Source of the DNA: a virus
Reading direction: 5' to 3' (one strand)
Length of the DNA: 64,000 bases
IMG/VR virus record: IMGVR_UViG_3300017788_002590
Span: 1-64,000 of that record
Shown here: in pieces, positions 52,719 through 61,093 of the stretch
Layout of the letters: every line of letters starts with the position of its first letter
How positions within the stretch are numbered: the first letter of the stretch is position 1
Translations under genes and position numbers: made by a program
The notes under the pieces: generated by a model
What the model was told of the DNA's origin: nothing
What the model saw: only the letters and a program-made list of their open reading frames with translations
Databases searched by the model: none

Positions 52719-53490
52719 ATAAAATTGCTCTATATGTGTTTTGTATTCCTTGAACCAGTCCATATTCTTTAATTGGGAGTTTATGATAATTCCCATAATA
52801 ATTTTCACAAATGCTAGTATCATTTATAGAAATATGAGATCGATAATCATTATTAAGCAAATTAATTATTTCGCATACTTCTAATAATGATTTATGTTCA
52901 GCATAACAGCAATCAATTTGTTTAGGTGGATTTTCATTACTAATATAATAATCAACTATATTAATTAGGTCTTTCATATATATAAAATCCATAATTTTAT
53001 TTTGATGTATCTCTAGATTTTTATATTTGATATATTTAAGTATATTAGACTTAATAAATCTTGTAGATAATTCATTTTCATCAAAAACACCAAAAATTCT
53101 TAGATTAAAAAATTTATCATTATTTATGATAATGTCACTAATAATTTTTTTAGCAAAACCATATGGATTTAATTGACTATATATCTCAGCGCCGGAACCA
53201 AAATAAATAAAACGATCAAATAGATGCTTATGCTTAAATAAATTATAGAACATGACAATATTATTTTGTATTACATCTGTAGTATCGTTGCGTAGTCTAC
53301 TACCACCAATAGCAGCAGTATGTATAACACAATCGAAAGATTGATTTTTCAAAAACATATCAATACATTCCGAATCCATTAGATCACAAATATTTCTATT
53401 TAACAATATAAACTTATATTTATGAGACATATTATTTAGTATACCATTAGCAATATATCCATTGCTACCAGTTAATAAAATTTTTTTCAT
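52699..53490 (-). CDS. NAD-dependent epimerase/dehydratase (263 aa)
   Basis: The Rossmann motif is GSNGYIANGIL, and NPYGFAKKIISDIIIN gives the YxxxK catalytic pair. The size and YFGSGAEIY resemble short SDR sugar epimerases such as GDP-fucose synthase-like proteins. It modifies a nucleotide-activated sugar of the same cluster. Substrate not assigned. Overlaps the transketolase C-subunit by 4 bases. Confidence 0.82.
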   Translation of the reverse strand: MKKILLTGSNGYIANGILNNMSHKYKFILLNRNICDLMDSECIDMFLKNQSFDCVIHTAAIGGSRLRNDTTDVIQNNIVMFYNLFKHKHLFDRFIYFGSGAEIYSQLNPYGFAKKIISDIIINNDKFFNLRIFGVFDENELSTRFIKSNILKYIKYKNLEIHQNKIMDFIYMKDLINIVDYYISNENPPKQIDCCYAEHKSLLEVCEIINLLNNDYRSHISINDTSICENYYGNYHKLPIKEYGLVQGIQNTYRAILSNEYTN

Positions 53491-53957
53491 TTTTGTAAAT
53501 TAAGATACGCTGGAGAATTAGAATGTAAAAATTCTTGAATAACTTGTTCGGACAAATTTTTTGGTTTAAGCTTTATTATATTTTTAAAAGTATCCATAAC
53601 CTCAATATCCTCTTCTGCCCAATGAGAAAATCCAAGATACCCATAATCCTTATCTCTACCTCCACCAACTAATTTAACATTGATTTTTTCGTGATCTAAA
53701 TAATTTCTTATTAATTCAAATGGTCTATACAATAAAAATGGGGTTATAGAATAACAAACAGGTATATAGTTTTCCAAAGCCAAGCCAACGGCACATCCAA
53801 GCATTAGTTGTTCAGAGGACATGCAATTAATAAATCTGTCTGGGTAGTCTAAACGAATTTTATCCCATAACCCATAACCTAAATCCGCTGTTAATAACCA
53901 TATCTTGTCATTAATTGACATATGGTAATATAAAAATTTAGCAAAATCTTTTCTCAT
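53487..53957 (-). CDS. Transketolase-like, C-terminal (Pyr) subunit (156 aa)
   Basis: KIWLLTADLGYG, MSSEQLMLGCAVGLAL (with the conserved catalytic Glu) and YSITPFLLYRPFELIRNYL match the pyrimidine-binding domain of transketolase. The C-terminal extension of full transketolase is missing. The partner is the thiamine-binding subunit gene immediately upstream, so the enzyme is a two-subunit form, with the chains overlapping by 4 bases. Confidence 0.8.
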   Translation of the reverse strand: MRKDFAKFLYYHMSINDKIWLLTADLGYGLWDKIRLDYPDRFINCMSSEQLMLGCAVGLALENYIPVCYSITPFLLYRPFELIRNYLDHEKINVKLVGGGRDKDYGYLGFSHWAEEDIEVMDTFKNIIKLKPKNLSEQVIQEFLHSNSPAYLNLQK

Positions 53958-54565
53958 GATATAGTTTTATAGTCTTCCTCTGACATGACATGATAATGGG
54001 CATTTAATCCACTTAAAAATGCATATTTATTGGATGTTGTTTCTATAATATTAATTTCTGGCAAAAATACTTTTAATCTATCAGCTAGATATTTTTTATT
54101 GATTTTATCATATGCTGCATATCCATTCATATTTACATAAACTTTAATATTAGATAAATTATATTCTTTAATAAATCTTAATCCTTCCCAAACAGAACCT
54201 TCAGCGCATTCGCCATCACTAATAAGCACATAAACATTACGGTTTTGATTCGCTACTGCTCTACCTATACCAATTAATATTCCCAATCCTAGACTACCAG
54301 TAGAACAATATATATGATCATCTTCACATAGGTGTGGATGTCCGCCGTGTTTTTTAAATAATAATTCAGCATCCAAATTATAAAATTTTTCTATTACACA
54401 ATACAAAGCTAATGCCGCATGTCCAGAAGATAATATAAAAATATCATCTTTATTTTTTAAAGTAAATATATTATCAATAATATCAATAGCAGAAATATAT
54501 GATCCTAAATGTGATAGTTTATTTTTAAATGCTATATCAAAAATTCTTTTATGTAATATATTCAT
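53954..54565 (-). CDS. Transketolase-like, N-terminal (TPP-binding) subunit (203 aa)
   Basis: The TPP motif is SDGECAEGSVWEGLRFIKEY with the downstream Asn (NMNGY). KHGGHPHLCEDDHI and STGSLGLGILIGIG are the transketolase family's N-terminal motifs. With the next gene it could transfer a two-carbon ketol unit to make a branched or extended sugar. Found in some bacterial surface-sugar clusters. Acceptor unknown. Confidence 0.82.
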   Translation of the reverse strand: MNILHKRIFDIAFKNKLSHLGSYISAIDIIDNIFTLKNKDDIFILSSGHAALALYCVIEKFYNLDAELLFKKHGGHPHLCEDDHIYCSTGSLGLGILIGIGRAVANQNRNVYVLISDGECAEGSVWEGLRFIKEYNLSNIKVYVNMNGYAAYDKINKKYLADRLKVFLPEINIIETTSNKYAFLSGLNAHYHVMSEEDYKTIS

Positions 54566-54585
54566 ACAAATAATATTCTATTTGT

Positions 54586-55539
54586 TTACCATATAAAATT
54601 ATGTTTATAATAAGCCACAATATTAGATAAATTATTGTCAAAATTCTGTTTTGGTTCCCATCCTATATTTCTGATTTTATCATCATTCAAAGTATATCTA
54701 AAATCTTGTCCGGTGCGAGAATATGTGAGATCTAGATATTCATTAATATTACAATCTTTTTCATGAAATGTTTTAATAATTTTCGATACTGTGGTTAAAT
54801 TATCTTGTTCGAATCCACCGCATATATTATATATTTCATTCATTTGTCCGGCTTCAATAATTTTTACAACTGCATTAGCGGTATCATCGGCATGTAACCA
54901 ATTTCTAATAGGATTACCGTTATTGTGTAATGGTATTTTTCTACCTAGCGATAAAAATTTAATTGATTTGGGAATTAGTTTCTCAACATACTGGCCAATA
55001 CCATAATTATTAGTTGGCCTTATGATATTATATTTAATGCCATATGTTCTAGACCACGCTAATATTAGCATATCAGCAGCAGCTTTTGTTGCTGAATATG
55101 GATTACTCGGTTTTAATATATCTGTTTCAGAATGCTTCCCATGATCTATATCGCCATAAACTTCATCAGTACTAAAGTGTATTAATACTGGTTGATTTTG
55201 TTGTTCTTGTCTATAGGCGTTCATAAGTTTGAGTAAATGATGAACACCCTCTATATTAGATCTTACAAAGGTGTCGCTATCAACAATAGAATTGCCTACA
55301 TGTGTTTCTGCCGCTGTGTTGATTATATAATCACAATCATATAAAAACTCTATATCATTAATATCTATATGTTGAAAAACAAAATTAGAATATTTATTGA
55401 AATCTTTTAATAGATCAATATTAGCAGCATAAGTTATTTTATCTACTCCTCTCACATACCAGCCTTTATCAAGAGCCATTCTGGTTATATATGAGCCTAT
55501 AAAACCCAAACATCCGGTAACATAAATTATTTTTTTCAT
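54586..55539 (-). CDS. dTDP-glucose 4,6-dehydratase-like (317 aa)
   Basis: GCLGFIGSYITRMALDKGW and DKITYAANIDLLKDF are RmlB-like. STDEVYGDID plus YSATKAAADMLI supply the Thr/Tyr/Lys catalytic set. Other conserved parts are RPTNNYGIGQYVEKLIP and GNPIRNWLHADDTA. It makes 4-keto-6-deoxy sugar nucleotides. The actual nucleotide is not determined (RmlB usually uses dTDP-glucose). The shorter start is preferred. The longer ATG (55551) overlaps the preceding gene by 8 bases. Confidence 0.83.
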   Translation of the reverse strand: MKKIIYVTGCLGFIGSYITRMALDKGWYVRGVDKITYAANIDLLKDFNKYSNFVFQHIDINDIEFLYDCDYIINTAAETHVGNSIVDSDTFVRSNIEGVHHLLKLMNAYRQEQQNQPVLIHFSTDEVYGDIDHGKHSETDILKPSNPYSATKAAADMLILAWSRTYGIKYNIIRPTNNYGIGQYVEKLIPKSIKFLSLGRKIPLHNNGNPIRNWLHADDTANAVVKIIEAGQMNEIYNICGGFEQDNLTTVSKIIKTFHEKDCNINEYLDLTYSRTGQDFRYTLNDDKIRNIGWEPKQNFDNNLSNIVAYYKHNFIW

Positions 55540-55543
55540 AATA

Positions 55544-56260
55544 TTAATCATATATTACTTGAGATAAAAAATTCAAAGCTAAAGAGATTCTATTTTCGTT
55601 GCTCATACCGGGCCAATGAATGAGAAAATCTCCATGCGTCCATTGTCCAGGATTTCCTTTGCAATCTAAACCCTTTTGATGCCAAGGAGAAGGATAAAGA
55701 TTGTATAAATAAGAATTCATGAATTTTTGATGCATTGGCTTAGTGATGTGTTTATACTTATCATATTGCTGATAAAGATCTATCATTGCTCCTTGTTCAG
55801 CCCATGCTCTGGCTCCCCCGTCTGGTAATCTCAAACCAAAATCAGCAGCATTGCCATCGGCATCAATATAAATATCGTATAAAGACATTATATGCTCAAA
55901 ATATTCTATTGATTGCTCATTATTTCGTATGAGAAATGAATCAGAGTTAAAATCCCATATATCATAAGATATGATAAAACTATAATTTGTATCTATAAGA
56001 TCTTCAAGTTTAGTATTATAATTCGTAATCATAGTATCACTGCCGCACCAATATAACCAATCGTATTTGTTAGTTTTTAACACATCCAATATCAATTGAA
56101 TTTTAGCGAATCCTATATTTTTGCAACCAAAGTCTTTTGTTTGTATAATCAGATCATAGCCATGTTTTTCAGAATATTTACGCTTATTGTATTCTGTAGT
56201 AATTACAGCTAATGGCAATATATTTGGCGTATATATACTAACTATTCCAAATTTCATCAT
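55544..56260 (-). CDS. GT34 (GMA12/MNN10)-like glycosyltransferase (238 aa)
   Basis: YNKRKYSEKHGYDLIIQ, FAKIQLILDVLKTNKYDWL, then WCGSDTMI (metal-binding D-x-x-like position) and ARAWAEQGAMIDLYQQ match GT34. The late GDFLIHWPGMS is typical. It transfers a hexose to a glycan, donor unknown. Followed after 8 bases by the next gene. Confidence 0.8.
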   Translation of the reverse strand: MMKFGIVSIYTPNILPLAVITTEYNKRKYSEKHGYDLIIQTKDFGCKNIGFAKIQLILDVLKTNKYDWLYWCGSDTMITNYNTKLEDLIDTNYSFIISYDIWDFNSDSFLIRNNEQSIEYFEHIMSLYDIYIDADGNAADFGLRLPDGGARAWAEQGAMIDLYQQYDKYKHITKPMHQKFMNSYLYNLYPSPWHQKGLDCKGNPGQWTHGDFLIHWPGMSNENRISLALNFLSQVIYD

Positions 56261-56268
56261 AATAGTGT

Positions 56269-56979
56269 TTAAAAATAGTGGATAATATTTCTAGAAAAAA
56301 CATAGTTGGCAGCAGCACGTCCATATTCTATAAACATTCGTCTTCCTAAACCGGTAGCCAATGAGCATATTAACGATTGGTTACCAACAAAAGCAGGGAC
56401 ACTGTTTATAATAGTGGCTAGATCCAGGATGTCAGGTGTTTCGATATAATCTATTTGTGTTTGAAATTCTTTACAAAATAACTCATGTTCCGATGGTAAT
56501 CCTAAAAATAATAAACTTTCTCTATTGAATTGTTGTAATAGATTATTGTAGAATTCATTATTGCCTCTATATCTGGGTGTTCTATTTATGATTATTTCTT
56601 TTTTTTTGACCAAAGGATGGGTCGTGGTATCCGCTATGAGCCAGGGATCATGGATGGCGAGATTATTCTGAAGCTCAAATTTAGAAGCATGATATTCCGT
56701 AAGATTTGTTCCGACAACAACAGGCAATTGATTGGGATGTAAACCATAGTTGTAGTCATATGGTTGATTATTATATAGTTCGACATTTTTTATGTAGGGT
56801 TGTTTCTTGATAAAAGGCAATAAAAATTCAGCAGATTGCCAGTTAAATTTTACTGTTCCGCATCCTCCGTCTATAAATAGAGTATCTACTCCCAATATTT
56901 TACTAAATAATAACGAATAAATCAAATCACCCATATCAATACATAAATAAAAAGATGATATATTTTTATGCAATACCAT
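56269..56979 (-). CDS. GT9-like glycosyltransferase-related protein (236 aa)
   Basis: SLLFLGLPSEHELFCKEFQT, DYIETPDILDLATIINSVPA and FVGNQSLICSLATGLG match the paralogue at 51720. The protein is shorter and seems to hold mainly the C-lobe, with NLIYSL-type helices at the start. It overlaps the preceding gene by 14 bases. Role in sugar transfer is by resemblance and context. Confidence 0.62.
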   Translation of the reverse strand: MVLHKNISSFYLCIDMGDLIYSLLFSKILGVDTLFIDGGCGTVKFNWQSAEFLLPFIKKQPYIKNVELYNNQPYDYNYGLHPNQLPVVVGTNLTEYHASKFELQNNLAIHDPWLIADTTTHPLVKKKEIIINRTPRYRGNNEFYNNLLQQFNRESLLFLGLPSEHELFCKEFQTQIDYIETPDILDLATIINSVPAFVGNQSLICSLATGLGRRMFIEYGRAAANYVFSRNIIHYF

Positions 56980-57532
56980 GATATCGTATTCCTAAAAGTT
57001 TTAGAACATTGTCAGAAATTACACTTGGATCTATGGTATTAATCAGATCTTCCGGATCATCGTATGTGTAAGACGGTTTAATAATATCAAAATTAGGTTC
57101 CAGTATTATAGTGTCCGCGGGTTGAGAAAAATATGGTCCACTATTTTTAGATGGATAACAAAATAAAGCCACTATTTTTCTTTGGAAATGTGAAGCTAAA
57201 TGCATAGGAAAACTATCATAGCCCAGGAATAATGTACAATTTTTAATTAAATAGGCTAACTGGTGTGTATTAGTTTTACCCAATAGACTTAGATCTATAT
57301 CATACTTATGATCTAATAATGATCCTATTTGTATGATCGGCACAGACAGGTTGCGTTTTTTAAGGTTGTTTAATACATGATTCCAGTTTTTATATTGTCT
57401 AGCCGATGCTTTTACACAATCACCATGAAAAACTATGTATTCAGTATAAGGTATGTCATATTTTTCTGTATGTATAAAACTTTGGTTAATTTTAGCTCCG
57501 CTTAACAGAGCATATGTTTCTAAAATATGCAT
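56966..57532 (-). CDS. GT9-type heptosyltransferase, C-terminal half (188 aa)
   Basis: LAYLIKNCTLFLGYDSFPMH followed by LASHFQRKIVALF is the GT9 (ADP-heptose:LPS heptosyltransferase) donor site. ILETYALLSGAKI is the interdomain segment. It carries no N-terminal lobe. That lobe is the product of the gene just upstream (57540), which ends 7 bases before this ATG. The N-half's stop and this start are offset by one base, so a single indel would fuse them. Confidence 0.68.
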   Translation of the reverse strand: MHILETYALLSGAKINQSFIHTEKYDIPYTEYIVFHGDCVKASARQYKNWNHVLNNLKKRNLSVPIIQIGSLLDHKYDIDLSLLGKTNTHQLAYLIKNCTLFLGYDSFPMHLASHFQRKIVALFCYPSKNSGPYFSQPADTIILEPNFDIIKPSYTYDDPEDLINTIDPSVISDNVLKLLGIRYHGIA

Positions 57533-57539
57533 TATAATA

Positions 57540-57920
57540 TTACCTATTAAAATATACTGATTTATCTAGGCCGTTACGGTGATAACAAACATGTATTTGT
57601 GTTAGTACATTTAACTGTAGACAAATATGAAATAATCCACCCCACTTGCCTTTACCCTCCATAGCCATACTATTATTCATAATTGGACTATAATTGATAA
57701 TCTTAAAAATGTAAGGATTGTTTTCTAGTATATGACCGTGTTCTGCTAAACATCCAAAATAAAAATCATAACCTGGATAAAGGTCTTTAAGAGACTGGAA
57801 TAGACTAGTAGATAAAAAAATATCTCCAGCGCTTTCTGGCAATACAATAAGTAGTCTTTTATTTTTAGATTGATAATCTATTTCTGAACTTACTTGTTGC
57901 AGATCTGATTGGAATGACAT
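57540..57920 (-). CDS. GT9-type heptosyltransferase, N-terminal half (126 aa)
   Basis: RLLIVLPESAGDIFLSTSLF and QSLKDLYPGYDFYFGCLAEH are the GT9 N-lobe (first Rossmann strand with glycine/Asp loop). The chain stops after ~126 residues with no C-lobe, which follows as a separate gene at 56966. The start overlaps the nucleotidyltransferase gene by 31 bases. It could be a genuine split enzyme or a fresh frameshift. Confidence 0.66.
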   Translation of the reverse strand: MSFQSDLQQVSSEIDYQSKNKRLLIVLPESAGDIFLSTSLFQSLKDLYPGYDFYFGCLAEHGHILENNPYIFKIINYSPIMNNSMAMEGKGKWGGLFHICLQLNVLTQIHVCYHRNGLDKSVYFNR

Positions 57921-58291
57921 AGTATGCTCGAAGTAGAGATATTAGGAATTTTTGGATAGAAAATAACCTTTTTAACAAGATCTGAGCCTATTACTTTTTT
58001 ATCTTTATAATCATCTCCTATTACTATGATGTCAATATTATATTTTTTAATTAGTTGACATAAAGAGATGTCGCTATCAAAAATATCTACATTTCTTATG
58101 AACTTAATACTAGATAAAATTTCATATCTGGTTTTAGCAGAATTAATAGGTCTATTGGGGCCTTTGTTTTGTTTTACTCTGTGATCCGAATCTATACCGA
58201 CGTACAAATCCCCTAAAGATGAAGCAAACTTTAATAATTCTATATGTCCGATATGTATAATATCAAAACATCCATTTGACCAAATATTCAT
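57890..58291 (-). CDS. HldE/RfaE domain II-like sugar nucleotidyltransferase (133 aa)
   Basis: The nucleotidyltransferase signature WSNGCFDIIHIGHIELLKFA (HxGH) is followed by DLYVGIDSDHRVKQNKG, IRNVDIFDSDISL and IVIGDDYKDK, as in the C-terminal domain of bifunctional HldE. It would activate a sugar-1-phosphate to an ADP- or CDP-sugar. It follows a PfkB-type kinase by a 4-base overlap, so the two bacterial domains are here separate proteins. Confidence 0.85.
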   Translation of the reverse strand: MNIWSNGCFDIIHIGHIELLKFASSLGDLYVGIDSDHRVKQNKGPNRPINSAKTRYEILSSIKFIRNVDIFDSDISLCQLIKKYNIDIIVIGDDYKDKKVIGSDLVKKVIFYPKIPNISTSSILCHSNQICNK

Positions 58292-59061
58292 GGTGTAGCC
58301 ACCCCGAATTTTTTCACTACTTGACTAGCAACACTATTGGCATAGTTAATAGATTCTGCTATATTATGACTATATATATATTTGGTAACTAAGCCCGCAA
58401 GAAAGGTATCTCCTGCGCCGCATACATCTCTAATTTCAACTAAATCTATAGGGAATTCCACTACTGAGTCTGTAGAATATAAAGAGGCTCCTTTGGATCC
58501 TTGTGTAACTATAAGTTTACAATAATTTAATAGATTCGCACTATGAGCAACATTATTGATATACTCAGCATAATTGATTTTAATAAAATCAACATTTTTG
58601 TAAATTTTATCTGTTATCTTTTTCTTGGTATCAGCAAATATAATAGTTTTGTCTGATGATCTTAAAGAAATTTCTCTATAATCATCTTCGTGTAAGAATC
58701 CTTTATTATAATCTGAAATAATTATTATATCGTACTGATTAAAATTTTGATTATCTATAATTATTCTATCGGTCTTATCGTTAATATCTTCTCTAAAGAC
58801 AATAGTATTATATCTTTGGTCGATATATCTGCGTTTTACAATAGGTTTATTATTATTATTGGTTACTATATCTATCTGAGCTTCTGGACAAAGGGAAAGC
58901 ATATTAGCATAAACATTACCAGCCATTCCGGGGTTCTTTTTTGGTGTTGTATCGTCCATTGTTGTGAAACATAAAGCAGCAGCTTCTGGGCAAACTCTGT
59001 TACAAACCCCAAAAATATACTCGTCAACGCATGTCTCGCCTATAATTAGTATTTTATGCAT
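58288..59061 (-). CDS. HldE/RfaE domain I-like sugar kinase, PfkB family (257 aa)
   Basis: IIGETCVDEYIFGVCNRVCP, NPGMAGNVYANMLS and DVCGAGDTFLAGLVTKY are the HldE kinase/PfkB motifs, with the catalytic Asp in the last. FCFTTMDD-like parts (CFTTMDDTTPKKNPG) also match. It phosphorylates a heptose-type sugar at position 1 or 7. Starts inside the end of the HAD gene (8-base overlap). Confidence 0.85.
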   Translation of the reverse strand: MHKILIIGETCVDEYIFGVCNRVCPEAAALCFTTMDDTTPKKNPGMAGNVYANMLSLCPEAQIDIVTNNNNKPIVKRRYIDQRYNTIVFREDINDKTDRIIIDNQNFNQYDIIIISDYNKGFLHEDDYREISLRSSDKTIIFADTKKKITDKIYKNVDFIKINYAEYINNVAHSANLLNYCKLIVTQGSKGASLYSTDSVVEFPIDLVEIRDVCGAGDTFLAGLVTKYIYSHNIAESINYANSVASQVVKKFGVATP

Positions 59062-59353
59062 CGAAAAAATCTTTTGGATGTATAGATTTGTCGTCTATAA
59101 AAATATCATAATCTGGTTTACCAAGTATTAATCCGTGTCGTTTGCATCCCCATGCATTCAATTGCTCGTTGGTTATTTTAGACCAATCGATACCAGTTCT
59201 AGATCCTCTTGCTGTCCAATACATAATGAAATGACCATCATCAAATAAAGTATTAATATGGTCTATTCTGGACTGTATAGGAATAGCCTTGGCATAATCA
59301 GATTGGTCGGGTGTATTGCAAATGGTGTTGTCTATGTCTACGTAGTATTTCAT
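59054..59353 (-). CDS. Small HAD-superfamily phosphatase/hydrolase (99 aa)
   Basis: YVDIDNTICNT holds the DxD nucleophile pair. FIMYWTARGSRTG supplies the Thr motif II, and GKPDYDIFIDDKSI gives the Lys and two Asp of motifs III/IV. It is a complete miniature HAD of the kind found in polysaccharide clusters, not a GmhB-type enzyme (no DRDGTL and no zinc loop). Overlaps the cupin gene by 4 bases. Confidence 0.72.
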   Translation of the reverse strand: MKYYVDIDNTICNTPDQSDYAKAIPIQSRIDHINTLFDDGHFIMYWTARGSRTGIDWSKITNEQLNAWGCKRHGLILGKPDYDIFIDDKSIHPKDFFDA

Positions 59354-59733
59354 ATGCTGTTTATAATCCTATAAGAATCAGTATCATCATGATGAGTAGA
59401 GAATTCGACAAATTCACAAAACACAGATGTGTTAGAAGTAAAACGATGAGCAATCATAGTGTCTATTGTAAAACTTTCTCCAGATCTGAGTATTAAGGTT
59501 GTAATAGATCCACTATTAGTATTCCAATAGTCCAAATCTAATGTTGTAGAATATTGTAATTTTAATTCTCCGGATATAACATAAAATGTTTCTTTTTTAT
59601 TTTTATGATAATGTACAGAACACCATTTTGATGGCAGTACATGAAGCCTCTTGCCACAGTATAAATCATTATTTACGATAACTATTTCATAGCCCCATTT
59701 TTTAATGATTATATGATGAGTGTCGATATTCAT
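59350..59733 (-). CDS. Cupin, mannose-6-phosphate isomerase-like (127 aa)
   Basis: SVHYHKNKKETFYVISGELK is the cupin metal box 1, and FTIDTMIAHRFTSN is close to box 2. The size and KWGYEIVIVNND opening resemble sugar isomerase/epimerase cupins such as FdtA-type or WbuC-type proteins. Acts on a sugar nucleotide or sugar phosphate. Overlaps neighbours by 4 bases on each side. Confidence 0.7.
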   Translation of the reverse strand: MNIDTHHIIIKKWGYEIVIVNNDLYCGKRLHVLPSKWCSVHYHKNKKETFYVISGELKLQYSTTLDLDYWNTNSGSITTLILRSGESFTIDTMIAHRFTSNTSVFCEFVEFSTHHDDTDSYRIINSI

Positions 59734-61046
59734 GAGTATGCTTTCATAAAGTTATTGACTATTTCTTCTATATAGTCTAGTTGGTATTTAGTTATAACAG
59801 GACTAGTACCTAGAAAAAAGGTGTCAGTTGTAACTTTTCTTGCATTAGGATACTGATTATTAAGATTATCATAGGACATCATTCCATCATATGCTGGTTG
59901 TAATAAGATGTTCCCGGCAAAATATGGTCTTGTTTGTATTTTGTGGTCTTCAAGATAGTTAGTAATAGAAGATCTATTAAATTTTTGATGATCTTTTATC
60001 GTGATAGCAAAAGCAAACCAACTAGGATCGGCACCATTGGTGGCTTTTGGCAATATGAAATGATCCTGAAAAGAAGAAAAAATATCGTACAGTCTTTTAA
60101 AGTTGTCTTTACGTTTTTCATGTATAATGGGTAATTTTTTTATCTGCTCTAAACCGATAGCCGCTTGTATTTCTATGGGCTTTAGATTGAAGCCAATTTC
60201 ATCATATACATATTTATGATCAAATATTTCATTGGGTAACGATGGTAACCAATTAGAGAATCTAGAACCACACATGCCATTTTTTAGTTTACCAGCTTTT
60301 GGACCTGTGCAATAACACCCTCGACCCCATTCCCTAAAACTACGAGCTATAATCTCTAATTCTTTTGTTTGAGTAGCAACAAAACCACCTTCTCCCATTG
60401 TTATGTGGTGAGCGGGATAAAAGCTGCAACTAGACATAAGACCAAAACTACCGAGTGGTTTACCGTCAAAAGTTGAACCTAAAGCATCGCAACAATCTTC
60501 TAAAAGAATTAGATTATATTTATTTACTATATCCATTAATCTATTCATATTAGGTGGATTTCCTAAAACATGAGCGAAGGTTATAACTTTTGCGCCTTGT
60601 TTTGCTGCATTTTCTGTTTGATCCAGATCCAAATTTAGAGAATCTAATTCTATATCCACAAAAATTGGTTCAAAACCTACCTGAATAATAGGATTTAATG
60701 TTGTTGGAAATCCTGCTATTGGTGTGATTACTTTGGTATTTTTGGGTAGCTTATATGATCTTTTAGAAGTAAGAGCGCTCATCATTAATAGATTAGCAGA
60801 ACTACCGCTATTTGTTAATAATCCATGGTGTTTACCTAGATATTGGGGAAAGTAATGTTCAAATTCTAAGCCTTTCTTACCTAAGACTAACCATCCGTCT
60901 AGTAAAACATCAATGGCCGCCAAGTACTCTGCTTCATCAAAATATGGACCAGAATACATTACAGTGTCTTTGCCAGGAATCCATTCTGGAATATTGGTAG
61001 ACGTATCCAGAAATTTAGACAGTTTTTGGAAAATGTGGTCTCTCAT
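59730..61046 (-). CDS. rfbH: RfbH-type CDP-4-keto-6-deoxyhexose 3-dehydrase (438 aa)
   Basis: A DegT-fold enzyme, but the PLP lysine position holds His in SFYPAHHITMGEGG, as in RfbH/E1. WGRGCYCTG and MCGSRF supply the clustered cysteines expected for its [2Fe-2S] centre, and DHKYVYDEIGFNLKPIE matches the family end. It forms a 3,6-dideoxyhexose precursor using PMP and an iron-sulfur reductase. The usual RfbF, RfbG and reductase partners are not in this window, so the substrate must come from the host or from other phage genes. It heads the sugar run; no ribosome-binding site is evident before its ATG. Confidence 0.84.
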   Translation of the reverse strand: MRDHIFQKLSKFLDTSTNIPEWIPGKDTVMYSGPYFDEAEYLAAIDVLLDGWLVLGKKGLEFEHYFPQYLGKHHGLLTNSGSSANLLMMSALTSKRSYKLPKNTKVITPIAGFPTTLNPIIQVGFEPIFVDIELDSLNLDLDQTENAAKQGAKVITFAHVLGNPPNMNRLMDIVNKYNLILLEDCCDALGSTFDGKPLGSFGLMSSCSFYPAHHITMGEGGFVATQTKELEIIARSFREWGRGCYCTGPKAGKLKNGMCGSRFSNWLPSLPNEIFDHKYVYDEIGFNLKPIEIQAAIGLEQIKKLPIIHEKRKDNFKRLYDIFSSFQDHFILPKATNGADPSWFAFAITIKDHQKFNRSSITNYLEDHKIQTRPYFAGNILLQPAYDGMMSYDNLNNQYPNARKVTTDTFFLGTSPVITKYQLDYIEEIVNNFMKAYS

Positions 61047-61093
61047 AGAGTTATATTATGGTTAACCGGACATCCGTCAAGATACGGTTGGCA

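Noticed and set aside
52719-52823. Longer N-terminus of the GT9-like gene at 51720
   Set aside because: It would overlap the epimerase gene by 125 bases; the ATG at 52718 overlaps by 20 only.
61047-61093. Promoter before rfbH (TTGACG with an AT-rich -10)
   Set aside because: No hexamer falls at 16-18 bases with a good match (TATAAC needs 19), so it is not called, although some promoter must lie here or upstream.
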